Assembly: GCA_029008115.1 (NCBI GenBank)
Contig: JAQXJC010000035.1
Location: 1-39,869 of the forward strand
Source: Desulfovibrionaceae bacterium
GTDB lineage: Bacteria; Desulfobacterota; Desulfovibrionia; Desulfovibrionales; Desulfovibrionaceae
Reading direction: 5' to 3'
Length of the DNA stretch: 39,869 bases
Shown in pieces: positions 16,963-27,359 of the stretch. Numbering within the stretch: position 1 is the stretch's first letter; each line of letters starts with the position of its first letter. A program made the position numbers and the translations under genes. Under the pieces are notes generated by a model. It saw only the letters and a list, made by a program, of their open reading frames with translations. It was not told the DNA's origin and ran no database searches.

Positions 16963-18267
16963 CTAATCAGCCTGGCGCCGGATGAATGTGGGAAGCTCGT
17001 AGTCTTCCTCATTGTCACTGAAGGTATAGGCATTTTCACCCGGGCTGTACAGGGAGCGGTGCGCCATGCTGCTGATCTTGCGACCATAGGCCGTTTCATT
17101 GCTGTTGCTGATCCACTCTCCGATGCTGGCAGTGCGGCTGCGGGGCGCCGACTGCGGCGCGGGCTGGAAGCTTCGCCCGGACTGCGCCTGCTGCGGCCGT
17201 TCCTGTGCGGCAGGACGGGTGGCCGCGCGCTGTGCGCCGGCATCGGCAAAGGACAGTTTCCGGACGCCGCCAGCCGGAACCTCTTTTTCCTGCCGCATGC
17301 CCTCAATGCCGGTGGCGATGACCGTCACGCGCAGCTCATCGCCCAGACTGGCATCATTCACCACGCCAAAGATAATATTCGCCTCGGGATGCACAGCCTC
17401 GGAAATAATGGAGCCGATTTCCATAATTTCATCACCGGAAACATCATCCGAGGCGGAAATATTGTAGAGCACGGCTCTGGCGCCTTCCAGAGAGACATCC
17501 TCCAGCAGGGGACTGCGGATGGCGCGTTCCGCCGCCTGCTGGGCACGCTGTTCGCCGGACGCGCTGCCCGTGCCCATCAGGGCCATGCCGGATTCGGACA
17601 TGCACGTCCGCACGTCGGCAAAGTCCAGGTTAATAAGACCATTGCCGATGATAACATCAGAAATGCCCTTCACGGCATTCAGCAGCACATCGTTGGCCAT
17701 CTTCAGCAGGGTATTGAAGGGCGTCTTCTTGGGGGCGATGGTCATCAGCCGATCATTGGGGATGGTGATCAGGCAGTCCACATGCTCCTTGAATTCCTTC
17801 AGGCCGGCTTCAGCGGCGTTGCGGCGCTTCACGCCCTCGAAGGAAAAGGGCTTTGTCACCACACCCACGGTCAGCGCGCCCTGCTCCTTGGCCAGCTGGG
17901 CCACGATGGGAGCCGCCCCCGTGCCCGTGCCGCCGCCCATGCCGGCAGTGACGAACACCATGTCGGCATTGCCAATGGCCTGACGGATGGCCTCCTGGCT
18001 TTCCGTCGCCGCCTTGGCGCCCACTTCGGGATTGGCACCCGCGCCCAGGCCGCGCGTCAGCTTCTCCCCAATCTGCACCTTGTTCGGCGCCGAATTGTTG
18101 CTCAGTGCCTGCGCATCCGTATTGGCGCAAATGAACTGCACACCCTGCAGGCCGGAAGCAATCATGTTCTGCACGGCATTGCCGCCGCCTCCGCCCACGC
18201 CAATGACCTTGATTCTGGCATTCCCTATTGTTGCGTCGTCAACAACGACATCATCCAAAATTGGCAT
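16963..18267 (-). CDS. ftsZ: Cell division GTPase FtsZ
   Basis: FtsZ polymerises with GTP into the Z ring at mid-cell. The 434-residue form starting MPILDD at 18267 is chosen because GGGGA and GGGA lie just upstream; a longer frame from 18318 has no better site. Visible elements: [12 protein letters not shown] (21-32), the tubulin signature GGGTGTG at 111-117, and the T7-loop region [18 protein letters not shown] variable linker of roughly 80 residues rich in Gln, Pro and Ser leads to the conserved tail PTFIRRQAD, the docking peptide for FtsA and other partners. It lies 77 bases after ftsA. Confidence 0.98.
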   Translation of the reverse strand: MPILDDVVVDDATIGNARIKVIGVGGGGGNAVQNMIASGLQGVQFICANTDAQALSNNSAPNKVQIGEKLTRGLGAGANPEVGAKAATESQEAIRQAIGNADMVFVTAGMGGGTGTGAAPIVAQLAKEQGALTVGVVTKPFSFEGVKRRNAAEAGLKEFKEHVDCLITIPNDRLMTIAPKKTPFNTLLKMANDVLLNAVKGISDVIIGNGLINLDFADVRTCMSESGMALMGTGSASGEQRAQQAAERAIRSPLLEDVSLEGARAVLYNISASDDVSGDEIMEIGSIISEAVHPEANIIFGVVNDASLGDELRVTVIATGIEGMRQEKEVPAGGVRKLSFADAGAQRAATRPAAQERPQQAQSGRSFQPAPQSAPRSRTASIGEWISNSNETAYGRKISSMAHRSLYSPGENAYTFSDNEEDYELPTFIRRQAD

Positions 18268-18344
18268 ATTCCCGATTCCCCTTTTTTTACGGCTTGCGTC
18301 CCCGCCCGCCAAAGGCATCTTCCCGCAACGCTGGCCGCCGCAGC

Positions 18345-19580
18345 CTAGGACACAGCTTCAAACCATTTCTTCATTTTGGAGAATATCTCCTGAAACATTC
18401 CGCTTTCCGGCGTGAACGCGGCAGTATTCTTGCCGCCGCCTTCCTTTTCCGCGCCGTATCGCAGCAGCCCCACAGCGGTAGCAAATTTCGGGCTGTTCAC
18501 AACATCCTTGATCCCGCCGATATTGCGGGGATAGCCCACCCGCGTGGGGAGATTGAAAATCTGTTCGCCCAGCTCCTGACAGCCTTCAATGAGGGAGGTT
18601 CCGCCCGTCAGCACCACGCCCGCGCCAATCTTGCTCTTGAAGCCGGAGCGCACCAGGGCCTGATCCACCAGGTACAGAATCTCTTCCATGCGGGATTCGC
18701 ATATTTCTGCCAGCATCTGACGGGACAGGCGCGTGGGCTCATGGCTGCCCACGCTGATTACTTCAATGTCCTCGCCGCTGGAGACAAGCTCCTTCATGGC
18801 ACAGCCGTATTTCAGCTTGATATTCTCCGCCGCGGCAACGGGGGTGCGCAGGATGAAGGCAATATCGTTGGTCAGGTTCTGCCCGCCCAGCGCCAGCACC
18901 TGCGTGAACACAATGGCATCCTTGACAAAAATAGCAATATCCGTGGTGCCGCCGCCCAAATCCACCAGGGCCACGCCAATGTCCCGCTCCTCTTCTGTCA
19001 GAACCGCCTTTGCGGAAGCAAGAGACTCCAGCGCAATGTCCGAAACGTCCAGCCCGCTCTTGTGGCAGGTGCGCACAATGTTCTGAGCGGAGGAAACCGC
19101 CGCCGTAACAATATGGACAGCCACCTCCAGACGCACACCGGCCATGCCCAGCGGGTCAATGATGCCGCGCTGATCATCCACCACATATTCCTGCGGCAGA
19201 ATATGGATAACCTCGCGGTCCGCAGGGATGGCCACGGCACGGGCGGCATCCAGCGCGCGCTCAATGTCCCGCTGCGCCACTTCGCCGCCCTTCACGGCGA
19301 TGACGCCGTGACTGTTGATGCTCATGATGTGGCTGCCGGCAATGCCCACATACACCGAGTGAATCTCGCAGCCGGCCATCAGCTCCGCATCTTCCAGCGC
19401 CTTGCGCACGGACTGCACCGTCTGCTCAATATTGACAACAACGCCTTTCCGCAAGCCGGTGGAAACGCTGCTCCCGATGCCGGCGATGTCCACCTGCCCG
19501 TTTTCGGCCAGCACGCCGACCACTGCGCAAATTTTCGTCGTCCCGATGTCGAGACCAACAATCAGCTCCGATTTTGCCAT
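18345..19580 (-). CDS. ftsA: Cell division protein FtsA
   Basis: FtsA is an actin-like ATPase that ties FtsZ to the inner membrane. The 411-residue protein starts [16 protein letters not shown], with the ATP phosphate-binding turn at residues 9-16, and has GGGGGAG upstream of the [13 protein letters not shown] and [11 protein letters not shown] are the other actin-fold nucleotide motifs. The C-terminal [16 protein letters not shown] is the amphipathic membrane-targeting helix. It follows ftsQ by 20 bases and precedes ftsZ, the usual order. Confidence 0.97.
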   Translation of the reverse strand: MAKSELIVGLDIGTTKICAVVGVLAENGQVDIAGIGSSVSTGLRKGVVVNIEQTVQSVRKALEDAELMAGCEIHSVYVGIAGSHIMSINSHGVIAVKGGEVAQRDIERALDAARAVAIPADREVIHILPQEYVVDDQRGIIDPLGMAGVRLEVAVHIVTAAVSSAQNIVRTCHKSGLDVSDIALESLASAKAVLTEEERDIGVALVDLGGGTTDIAIFVKDAIVFTQVLALGGQNLTNDIAFILRTPVAAAENIKLKYGCAMKELVSSGEDIEVISVGSHEPTRLSRQMLAEICESRMEEILYLVDQALVRSGFKSKIGAGVVLTGGTSLIEGCQELGEQIFNLPTRVGYPRNIGGIKDVVNSPKFATAVGLLRYGAEKEGGGKNTAAFTPESGMFQEIFSKMKKWFEAVS

Positions 19581-19600
19581 TGCTCCCCCAGTTGCCGCCG

Positions 19601-20461
19601 CTACGGCTGCGAACGCTGCCCGCTCATAATCACCCAGACGCTCTCGTCCGAGACACGCACCTCGCGCACACTGCCCAGCTCCTTGCGGCGGGCCAGGTCC
19701 GCCAGCGTCAGGCGCATGCGCTGCATATTTTTTTTCCAGTCTCCGGTCGCGATGGAGAGCCGCAAGTCCCGCTCTCCGAGATACAGCTCCACGCCATGCT
19801 CGCTGCTGATGGTGAGGCCGGAAATGGCACTGAATTCCACAGGCAGCTCACCTGACTGCAAATCCCTGCTGTACATGGGCAGAAGGGCCAGCTCGTCCTG
19901 AGCGCCCTCCTCCACCTTCAACGTGGGAAGCGGCAGGAAATTGCGGCTTTCCACCTGAGCGATGGGTTCTCCCGCCTCATTGGCATAGTAGAGCGTGCCA
20001 TCCTTGAGAACCCAGAAAGAAGGCATGCGCTCCCGCAGCTGAATCTCAAAGCCGCCGGGCAGATGCCGCTTGATGGAGACGGCTTCGACCCAGGGCGTTG
20101 AAAGCAGGGCATGCTCCATGCGGGTAATGCTCACGGCCAGGGAATTGTCCCCCAGCTTCAGCCCCGCGAAGCGCATCACCATCTCCTTGGAAAGGCGCGT
20201 ATTTCCCTGCACGTCTACATACTGCGTTGCAAAGAAGTCACTGGTCGTCGCCAGACTGTACAGCTGAAGACTGCCAATGCCTATGCCGAGCAGAACAGCG
20301 ATGGCCGCCAGCGCAATCAGGACATCCATGAGGATGCCGCGCAGGCCCGCCTTTGCAGTCGCAGCGGAGGCAGGCGCCGGGGTTGCACTCTGTGTCGCCC
20401 TGCGGGGGGCCTTGTAGGTATTGCGCCGCCCCTTGCGGCTGCGGTCTACCTTGATGGCCAC
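19601..20461 (-). CDS. ftsQ: Cell division protein FtsQ
   Basis: FtsQ is a bitopic inner-membrane protein linking early and late divisome parts. The 286-residue product starts at GTG 20461, inside the end of murB (16-base overlap). A basic cytoplasmic tail (residues 1-42) comes first, then one membrane helix at about 45-68. A POTRA domain starting near YVDVQGNTRLSKEMV and the beta domain follow (ERMPSFWVLKDGTLYYANEAG), in family order. Confidence 0.92.
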   Translation of the reverse strand: MAIKVDRSRKGRRNTYKAPRRATQSATPAPASAATAKAGLRGILMDVLIALAAIAVLLGIGIGSLQLYSLATTSDFFATQYVDVQGNTRLSKEMVMRFAGLKLGDNSLAVSITRMEHALLSTPWVEAVSIKRHLPGGFEIQLRERMPSFWVLKDGTLYYANEAGEPIAQVESRNFLPLPTLKVEEGAQDELALLPMYSRDLQSGELPVEFSAISGLTISSEHGVELYLGERDLRLSIATGDWKKNMQRMRLTLADLARRKELGSVREVRVSDESVWVIMSGQRSQP

Positions 20462-21342
20462 GGCGCCACCCGCACTTCCAGCTCCAGATTGATGCCGAAC
20501 CGCCGGCTCACGGACTCACGCGCCTGCGCAATAAGATCAAATGCCGCCGCCGCGCTGCCGCCGCCTTCATTCACCAGAAAATTTGCATGGATATGGGAAA
20601 AGGCCATGCCGCCACACCGCTTTCCCTTCAGGCCGGCCTGATCCAGCAGGCGGCCGGCGGAAAGACCTCCCTCAGGATTCTTGAACACGCATCCGGCGCT
20701 GTGTGCGGCAACCGGTTGTGTAGACTTTTTCTTGAGGAAGTTAAAAGCCATAAGTTTTTTAATGCCACCTCTTTCGGCAGGGGTCAAGCCAAATGTCACA
20801 CCAAGAATTATAAATTCATTAATGTTCCCAGGCACTGCAATATGACGATAGCCATACTTTATCTCCCGCGCCGCAAGAGTCATGAATCCCTGCTTCAGTT
20901 CAAAAATTTCTACACTGTGAACTGCGGCGCATGTTTCGCATCCATAGGAACCGGCATTCATGGCCACAGCCCCTCCTACCGTACCGGGAATGCCGCACAG
21001 TCCCTCCAGACCGCTCAGGCCATGCTCCGCGCAAAACCCCAGCAGGCGCGGCATGCGCACCCCTGCTCCCGCATGCACCAGCGTCTTGCCCGCGGCCTCG
21101 CCCACCACTTCGGGCATGTCCCGCACAGCGGGACGCACCAGCACGATGGGCAGCTCGCCGTCCCGCGCCAGAATATTGCTCCCCGCGCCCATGACATGCG
21201 GCACGCCGCCAAGCCGGCGCAGTGTTTCCGGCAGGGCCTCGCATGCCTTTCCGCTGCGTGCCACCACCTCCGCGATGGCACGCCCCCCAATGCGCAGAGT
21301 CGTCTTTTCCGCCAGCGACGGCGACTGAAGAATTTCCAGCAT
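20446..21342 (-). CDS. murB: UDP-N-acetylenolpyruvoylglucosamine reductase MurB
   Basis: MurB uses NADPH and FAD to reduce UDP-GlcNAc-enolpyruvate to UDP-MurNAc. The 298-residue protein shows the FAD-binding GAGSNILARDGELP, the LEGLCGIPGTVGGAV stretch, the catalytic YGYRH and a final LELEVRV with the catalytic Glu. The proton-donor loop reads SAGCVFKNP, with Cys where E. coli has Ser229. Codons for about residues 134-214 (20701-20940) are AT-rich compared with the rest. It begins 3 bases after murC ends and overlaps ftsQ. Confidence 0.96.
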   Translation of the reverse strand: MLEILQSPSLAEKTTLRIGGRAIAEVVARSGKACEALPETLRRLGGVPHVMGAGSNILARDGELPIVLVRPAVRDMPEVVGEAAGKTLVHAGAGVRMPRLLGFCAEHGLSGLEGLCGIPGTVGGAVAMNAGSYGCETCAAVHSVEIFELKQGFMTLAAREIKYGYRHIAVPGNINEFIILGVTFGLTPAERGGIKKLMAFNFLKKKSTQPVAAHSAGCVFKNPEGGLSAGRLLDQAGLKGKRCGGMAFSHIHANFLVNEGGGSAAAAFDLIAQARESVSRRFGINLELEVRVAPWPSR

Positions 21343-21345
21343 GAT

Positions 21346-22707
21346 CTATCCCTTCAGATATGCAGGCCCGATTCTGGTAATGGAGCCGGCGCCCTGCGTC
21401 AGCAGCACGTCCCCCGGCTGTAGGATGCCGGGCAATGCGGCCGCCAGCTCATCCAGCGTCTGGTAGAAGGTGACGTCCGTTCTGGATACCTGACGCATGC
21501 CCTGAGCGAGGCTGAGGCCGCTTACGCCGGGAATGGGCTTTTCCGAGGCGGCATAGATTTCCGTCAGCAGCAGCTTGTCCACACCGTCAAAGACCTTGCA
21601 GAATTCGCCAAAATGCGCCTGCGTGCGCGTGAACCTGTGCGGCTGGAAGGCTACCACCAGACGGCGGCCGGGGAAGGCGCGGCGCATGGTGGCCAGGGTT
21701 GCCGCAATCTCCGCCGGATGATGTCCGTAGTCGTCGATGACCGTGACGCCGTTCTTTTCGCCCTTGAACTCGAAGCGGCGGCCCACGCCCCCAAAGTGCC
21801 GCAGACCTTCCTGGCACTGCGCGAAGCTGATGCCCACCTCCAGCGCGGCGCCGATGGCACCCAGCGCGTTGAGAATGTTATGCCTGCCCGGCTGGGGCAG
21901 CTCCACCTCTCCCAGCCGGACGCCATCCAGCCAGACCACGAAGCGGTTCTTCAGGCCCATCTCCAGCACTTCGGCGCGCAGGCTGTTGCCCTCTTCAAAG
22001 CCGTAGGTTCGCACGGGACGCTTCACCCGCGGCAGCAGGCGGGCAATCCCGGGATCATCGCCGTAGACGATGTTCTTTCCATAGAAGGGAACCTTGTTCA
22101 TGAACTGCACAAAGGCGTCGTCCAGATTTTCCCTGGTCTTGTAATAATCCAGATGATCCTCATCAACGTTGGTCACAACATTGATGATGGAGAAAAGACA
22201 CAGGAATGATCCGTCCGATTCATCCGACTCCGCAATGAGATATGCTCCCTGCCCCAGATGGGCATTGGTGCCGTAGGCATTCAGACGGCCGCCGATGATG
22301 ACCGTGGGGTCCAGCCCGGCGGCGTCGAAAATGGCGGCGGTCAGGGACGTCGTCGTGGTCTTGCCATGCGTGCCGGCAATGGCAACCCCCTGACGCAGAC
22401 GCATGAGTTCGGCCAGCATCTCCGCACGGGGAATGACGGGAATGCCGCGTCGGCGGGCTTCCCGCACTTCGGGATTATCTTCACCGATGGCCGAGGACTT
22501 GACCAGCACATCCACGTCCGTGACATTTTCCGCACTGTGGCCAATGCAGATGTGCGCGCCAATATCCCGCAAATGGGCCACCACGGCGGATTCGCTCATG
22601 TCGGAGCCGCACACGGTGTAGCCCTGGTTCAGCAGCACCTCCGCAATGCCGCTCATGCCGGAACCGCCAATGCCCACCATGTAAATGCGCTTGATTCTGC
22701 TATCCAT
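21346..22707 (-). CDS. murC: UDP-N-acetylmuramate--L-alanine ligase MurC
   Basis: MurC adds L-Ala to UDP-MurNAc at the cost of ATP. The 453-residue length is typical. It has the N-terminal Rossmann motif [15 protein letters not shown], the P-loop GTHGKTTTT, a SDESDGSF substrate segment and the C-terminal [10 protein letters not shown] signature of MurC. AAAGGAA precedes the ATG. It sits between murG and murB. Confidence 0.97.
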   Translation of the reverse strand: MDSRIKRIYMVGIGGSGMSGIAEVLLNQGYTVCGSDMSESAVVAHLRDIGAHICIGHSAENVTDVDVLVKSSAIGEDNPEVREARRRGIPVIPRAEMLAELMRLRQGVAIAGTHGKTTTTSLTAAIFDAAGLDPTVIIGGRLNAYGTNAHLGQGAYLIAESDESDGSFLCLFSIINVVTNVDEDHLDYYKTRENLDDAFVQFMNKVPFYGKNIVYGDDPGIARLLPRVKRPVRTYGFEEGNSLRAEVLEMGLKNRFVVWLDGVRLGEVELPQPGRHNILNALGAIGAALEVGISFAQCQEGLRHFGGVGRRFEFKGEKNGVTVIDDYGHHPAEIAATLATMRRAFPGRRLVVAFQPHRFTRTQAHFGEFCKVFDGVDKLLLTEIYAASEKPIPGVSGLSLAQGMRQVSRTDVTFYQTLDELAAALPGILQPGDVLLTQGAGSITRIGPAYLKG

Positions 22708-22749
22708 CAGAATATTTCCTTTTCCGGCATGGCCGGACTGTCTGCAATG

Positions 22750-23820
22750 TTACCGGGCGCACAGTGCCCGCAGCTCCCTGACCACAGCCGCCGCCGCGTC
22801 CACATGGGCGCGGGAATGCGCGGCCTCGCCCATGCGGCGCAGGGTGTCCCTGTCCGCAAAAAGCTGGATCAGCAGCCTGCCTGCATTCACATGCGCCAAA
22901 TCCCTTTCCGCCACCATCATGGCCGCGCCGCATTCCGTCATGCTGCGGGCATTACATGTCTGATGATCATGAATGGCATACGGGAAGGGAACGAACACCG
23001 CCGGTTTGCCCGCGGCCGCCAGCTCCGCCACGGTGGTAGCCCCGGAACGGCAGAAGGCCAGATCGGCCCACGCATAGGCTGCGGCCATGTCCCGGATAAA
23101 GGCGGTCACGCAGTCCGGCCCGTAGCCGGCCCGCACATAGGCCTCGCGTACGGCAGCTTCATCCTGCGCGCCGGTCTGGTGCAGGATTTCCACACCGGCC
23201 TCGCGCAGCCGGGGCAGGATGTCCACAATGAACATGTTGAGCGCATGGGCCCCCAGCGATCCCCCCATGACCAGCAGGCGCCTGCTGTCCCGCGCTGTAG
23301 CGCCGCCATACAGCGCCGCCACGGAACGCCGCACGGGATTCCCCGTCAGCACGCACTTTTCCGGGGCAAAGCCGCCGGACACAGGCAGGGAAAGGCATAT
23401 CTTCCGCGCCATTCTGCCCAGAACCCTGTTGCAGGAGCCCGGCACGGCGTTCTGCTCATGCAGCAGGCAGGGCACGCCGCACAGGCGCGCCGCCATGACG
23501 GGCGCGAAGGCCGCATAGCCGCCAAAGCCGGCCACCACATCGGGCCTGAAGCGGGCCAGCTCCCGCGAGGCGGAAAATACGGCGCCCACCATGGCCGCCG
23601 CAGCGCCCACGGCACGGATGCCGCGTCCCAGCAGGCCGCGCACGGGCAGCCCCACGAACTCCAGCCCCGCCTGCGTGGCCAGCTGCCGTTCCGGGCCGTA
23701 CTGTCCCCCGATGAACAGTATGCGCACATCAGGGCAGGCAAGTTTCAGCTCTTCCGCAACGGCCAGCGCGGGAAAGACATGCCCCCCCGTACCGCCGGTG
23801 GTCAAAATGACTCGTTGCAT
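22750..23820 (-). CDS. murG: Undecaprenyl-PP-MurNAc-pentapeptide GlcNAc transferase MurG
   Basis: MurG adds GlcNAc to lipid I, giving lipid II, on the cytoplasmic face. The 356-residue GT-B protein opens with ILTTGGTGGHVFPALA, followed by VGLPVRGLLGRG, LLHEQNAVPG and LVMGGSLGAHALN. FCRSGATTVAELAAAGKPAVFVP is the UDP-GlcNAc site. It overlaps the end of ftsW by 19 bases. Confidence 0.97.
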   Translation of the reverse strand: MQRVILTTGGTGGHVFPALAVAEELKLACPDVRILFIGGQYGPERQLATQAGLEFVGLPVRGLLGRGIRAVGAAAAMVGAVFSASRELARFRPDVVAGFGGYAAFAPVMAARLCGVPCLLHEQNAVPGSCNRVLGRMARKICLSLPVSGGFAPEKCVLTGNPVRRSVAALYGGATARDSRRLLVMGGSLGAHALNMFIVDILPRLREAGVEILHQTGAQDEAAVREAYVRAGYGPDCVTAFIRDMAAAYAWADLAFCRSGATTVAELAAAGKPAVFVPFPYAIHDHQTCNARSMTECGAAMMVAERDLAHVNAGRLLIQLFADRDTLRRMGEAAHSRAHVDAAAAVVRELRALCAR

Positions 23821-24965
23821 GGTCGCACCGTCCTTGAAAAATTCAGCAGCAGCCCCACGCAGATCAGCGAGGCCAGCAGGTTGCTGCCGCCATAGCTCAG
23901 AAAAGGCATGGGAACCCCCTTGGGCGGCGCCATTCCCATGACCACAGCCAGATTCATCACGGAGCCCAGGGCCAGAATCAGCGTCAGCGCAAACGCGCTG
24001 AGCCGATCGCGCAGGTCCTGCTGGCCCATGATGATCCTGTAGCAGCGCCAGAAAAGCAGGGCAAACAGCAGCATGACCACGGTAACGCCGATGAAGCCCA
24101 GCTCCTCGCCGACAATGGCCATGATGAAGTCATTATGCGCCTCCGGCAGGTAGAACATCTTCTGCCGGCTTGCGCCTATGCCCGTTCCCCAGAAGCCGCC
24201 CGATCCAATGGCCAGCAGGGACTGCACCAGCTGGTAGCCTGTATTCCCCGCATCCCCGAAGGGATCGAGAAAGGCCGTAATTCTGCGCATGCGATACGGG
24301 GCCGCAAGCACCAGCGCCACAGCCCCGGCACCGGCCAGCAGCAGCGACAGCAGCAGATAGACAATCCGCGTTCCCCCCGCCACACACATGAAGAAAAGGA
24401 TGCAGAGCAGCACAAGAAAGCTGCCGAAGTCCGGCTGAAGCAGCAGCAGCAGGCCGAAGCATGCCGTCAGAAGGCACGGCGGCAGGACGCCGCGGACAAA
24501 GGATTTGACCAGCTCCTGCTTGGTGCTCATGAAATAGGCGAGATACAGTCCCACGGCTATTTTCACGAACTCCATGGGCTGAATCGACACGGGGCCGAAC
24601 TGAAGCCAGCGGCGCGCACCGTTGATGGCATGGGTCAGGGGTGTCAGCGTCAGGGCCAGCAGGATGAAGGTCACCGCCAGCAGGGGATACTGGAGCCTGT
24701 ACAGCCAGTCCCGCCGCATCAGAGCGCATACCCACATGACCAGCCCTCCGAGGAAGGCGAACAGGAGCTGGCGTTTGAAGAAGTAGTACTTGTCTCCATT
24801 GAGCTGCTCCGCCACAATGCCGCTTGCGCTCAGCACCATGACCAGGCCAAGCCCCAGAATGGTGACCACAATGGCAAAAAGCCACCAGTCAAACGGCATC
24901 AGCACCCGCTCCGGGGACGGCTTTGCGGCAGCCGCATTCTTTCTTGCGGCAAAGACATTCTTCAT
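23802..24965 (-). CDS. ftsW: SEDS peptidoglycan polymerase FtsW
   Basis: FtsW is a SEDS glycosyltransferase that polymerises lipid II at the septum with FtsI. The 387-residue protein has about 10 membrane helices after a short basic tail. Motifs include INGARRWLQFGPVSIQP, LLLQPDFGSFLVL, the loop LPEAHNDFIMAIVGEELG and MPFLSYGGSNLLASL. Its ATG overlaps the murD stop (ATGA) and its 3' end overlaps murG, so translation is probably coupled. Confidence 0.95.
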   Translation of the reverse strand: MKNVFAARKNAAAAKPSPERVLMPFDWWLFAIVVTILGLGLVMVLSASGIVAEQLNGDKYYFFKRQLLFAFLGGLVMWVCALMRRDWLYRLQYPLLAVTFILLALTLTPLTHAINGARRWLQFGPVSIQPMEFVKIAVGLYLAYFMSTKQELVKSFVRGVLPPCLLTACFGLLLLLQPDFGSFLVLLCILFFMCVAGGTRIVYLLLSLLLAGAGAVALVLAAPYRMRRITAFLDPFGDAGNTGYQLVQSLLAIGSGGFWGTGIGASRQKMFYLPEAHNDFIMAIVGEELGFIGVTVVMLLFALLFWRCYRIIMGQQDLRDRLSAFALTLILALGSVMNLAVVMGMAPPKGVPMPFLSYGGSNLLASLICVGLLLNFSRTVRPCNESF

Positions 24966-26272
24966 TGCAGCAGCCCGACTATGCGCTTGAAGTCGTCGCC
25001 GCGCGCCACATAGTTTTTGTACAGGTCAAAACTGGCGGTCGCCGGCGAAAGCAATACCACATCCCCGGGAGCAGCCAGCGCCCGCAGGCGGCGGACAGCT
25101 GGTTCCAGCGTCGCATCCCACGTCATGGGAGCCACCCCCTGCCATGCCGGCTCAAAGTGCTCGCGCCCGGCGCCGAACAGCGCCACGGCCTTGACGTGCT
25201 TCCGCACGAGCCCGCGCAGTGCGGACAGATCGCCGCCCTTGAACTTCCCGCCGCACAGCAGGAGCACAGGCTGCTCAAAGGCCTTCAGAGCCACTTCCAG
25301 CGACGCCACCGTGGTGGACTTGGAATCATTGACATAGAGCACGCCGTCTTTTTCCGCCACCAGCTCAAGCCGGTTGGGCAGCGGATTGAATCCCGCCACG
25401 GCGCGGGCGGCGCTGGCTTCCTCCACCCCGAAATGACGGCAGGCCTGCCACGCCGCTTCCATGTTGATGCGGTTGTGCCCGCCAAAAAGCCGGCTTTGCG
25501 GGAAACGCCGGGACTGCTCATCCAGCCAAATCTTTTCTGAAGGTACGCCGTATGCCTCCGCCATCTCCCGCAGGGAGGGCGGCAGAACGGCAATATCATC
25601 CGCATGCTGGCAGCGGAACAGCCGGAATTTTGCCGCCGCGTACTCGTCCATATCCTTGTGGTAGTCCAGATGGTTGGGAGAAATATTCAGAAAGACGCCC
25701 ACATGGGGACGGAAGGTGGAGCAGGTCTGGAGCTGAAAGCTGGAAACTTCCAGCACCAGCACGTCCGCCCGCCGGCCTGCAAGCACATATTCCGACAGGG
25801 GCGTGCCGATATTGCCCCCCAGAAACACATGCAGTCCCTGCGCCTCCAGCATGGCGGCAGCCAGGCTCACCGTGGTGGTCTTGCCGCTGGTACCCGTGAC
25901 GGCCAGCACAGGCTCGCCGTCCAGATGGCGCCATGCGAACTCCATTTCCGCCATGACCTCGGGGCCGCCCGAGGCAGGCAGCAGCGGCAGCAGCGAGGCC
26001 ACGGGCATGCCCGGCGAAGGGATGATGCACGCGGCATCAGCAAAATGTTCGGGGCCGTGCTCGCCGGTCACGACCTCCACGCCGGCCCGTGTGATTTCCG
26101 TCAGGAAGGCGGCATCAATGTTGGCGGGATTCTTCTCCAGCAGGCGCACGCGCGCGCCGTCGCGCAGCAGCAGCCGCACGGCCGCCCGCCCGGAGCGTCC
26201 GGCGCCGATGACCACAGCCAGCTCTCCGGCCTTGACCGGGGCGGCATGAGTATGTTCCAGAGACACAACCAT
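24962..26272 (-). CDS. murD: UDP-MurNAc-L-alanine--D-glutamate ligase MurD
   Basis: MurD adds D-Glu to UDP-MurNAc-L-Ala using ATP. The 436-residue protein starts at 26272 with AAGGAGA upstream. It shows a Rossmann-like VIGAGRSGRAAVRLL, the P-loop GTSGKTTTVS, NISPNHLDYHKDMDEY, NDSKSTTVASLE and LLCGGKFKGGDL, in that order, all typical of MurD. It follows mraY by 7 bases and overlaps ftsW. Confidence 0.97.
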   Translation of the reverse strand: MVVSLEHTHAAPVKAGELAVVIGAGRSGRAAVRLLLRDGARVRLLEKNPANIDAAFLTEITRAGVEVVTGEHGPEHFADAACIIPSPGMPVASLLPLLPASGGPEVMAEMEFAWRHLDGEPVLAVTGTSGKTTTVSLAAAMLEAQGLHVFLGGNIGTPLSEYVLAGRRADVLVLEVSSFQLQTCSTFRPHVGVFLNISPNHLDYHKDMDEYAAAKFRLFRCQHADDIAVLPPSLREMAEAYGVPSEKIWLDEQSRRFPQSRLFGGHNRINMEAAWQACRHFGVEEASAARAVAGFNPLPNRLELVAEKDGVLYVNDSKSTTVASLEVALKAFEQPVLLLCGGKFKGGDLSALRGLVRKHVKAVALFGAGREHFEPAWQGVAPMTWDATLEPAVRRLRALAAPGDVVLLSPATASFDLYKNYVARGDDFKRIVGLLQ

Positions 26273-26279
26273 TCTCCTT

Positions 26280-27356
26280 TTAGCGAACCTTCAGCAGAGA
26301 CAGAGCCACCAGACCCAGCAGGACGGACGTAATCCAGAAGCGGATGATAATCTTGGATTCCGGCACACCCTTCAGCTCGAAATGATGATGCAGGGGAGCC
26401 ATGCGGAAAATGCGCTTGCCGCCGCTCCACTTGAAATAGCTCACCTGAAGGATGACGGAAAGGGTTTCAGCCACAAACATGCCGCCCACCACGGCCAGAA
26501 TCATTTCCTGCTTGCAGAGTACGGCCAGAAAGCCCAGCACGCCGCCTATGCTCAGGGAACCTACATCCCCCATGAAGACCTGCGCGGGATATGCGTTGAA
26601 CCACAGAAAGCCCAGCCCGGCCCCGACCAGCGCGGCGCAGAACACCGTGACCTCGCCCACGCCGGGCGTGTACGGCAGCAGCAGGTAGCGGGCGAACTCC
26701 GCATGGCCAGCCACATAGATGCACAGGGCAAAGACCAGTCCCGCCACGATGGAAGGCCCGATGGCCAGGCCGTCCAGACCGTCCGTGAGGTTCACAGCGT
26801 TGGATGAGGCAACCATCACAAATACGGCAAACGGCAGGTAGAACCAGCCCAGGTCGGGCATGAAGCCCTTGAGCAGCGGGATGGACAGCCGCGTGGAATA
26901 TGCCGGCTCCATCATCAGCAGCAGCATGGCCAGGCCGGCTACGATGCACTGACCGGCCAGCTTCTGGCGGCTGGTAATGCCCCTGTTGTCGTGATAGTGC
27001 ACCTTGGTGTAGTCATCAATGAAGCCCACCACGCCAAAGCCCACGAAGACCAGCATAGTCAGCCAGATATACACATTGCTGAGGTCAGCCCACAGCAGCA
27101 CGCTGATGACGAGGCTGAACATGATCAGCAGGCCGCCCATGGTGGGCGTGCCGGCCTTGCACTTGTGCGCCTCCACATCTTCATTGATGGGCTGACCCGC
27201 CTTCAGGCGACGCAGAAAGCGAATAAAGGCCGGCCCTATGATAATGGACACCACCAGCGCGGTGATCAGCGCCGCCATGGAACGGAACGTGATGTACCGA
27301 AAGATATTCAGCGCAGTCCATTGCGTGGAAAGGGGCGCCAGCAAATTGAAAAACAT
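26280..27356 (-). CDS. mraY: Phospho-MurNAc-pentapeptide transferase MraY
   Basis: MraY moves phospho-MurNAc-pentapeptide onto undecaprenyl phosphate, forming lipid I. The 358-residue membrane enzyme has about 10 helices and the catalytic loops [19 protein letters not shown] and [10 protein letters not shown]. An N-terminal segment reads TPTMGGLL. Its SD (GGAGAAATAAGG) overlaps the murF stop. Confidence 0.98.
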   Translation of the reverse strand: MFFNLLAPLSTQWTALNIFRYITFRSMAALITALVVSIIIGPAFIRFLRRLKAGQPINEDVEAHKCKAGTPTMGGLLIMFSLVISVLLWADLSNVYIWLTMLVFVGFGVVGFIDDYTKVHYHDNRGITSRQKLAGQCIVAGLAMLLLMMEPAYSTRLSIPLLKGFMPDLGWFYLPFAVFVMVASSNAVNLTDGLDGLAIGPSIVAGLVFALCIYVAGHAEFARYLLLPYTPGVGEVTVFCAALVGAGLGFLWFNAYPAQVFMGDVGSLSIGGVLGFLAVLCKQEMILAVVGGMFVAETLSVILQVSYFKWSGGKRIFRMAPLHHHFELKGVPESKIIIRFWITSVLLGLVALSLLKVR

Positions 27357-27359
27357 ACC

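Noticed and set aside
16855..18348. 497-codon plus-strand frame opposite ftsZ
   Set aside because: Antisense of a confidently assigned gene; long open frames are expected opposite GC-rich genes. The same holds for long plus-strand frames opposite ftsA, murC, murF, murE and ftsI.
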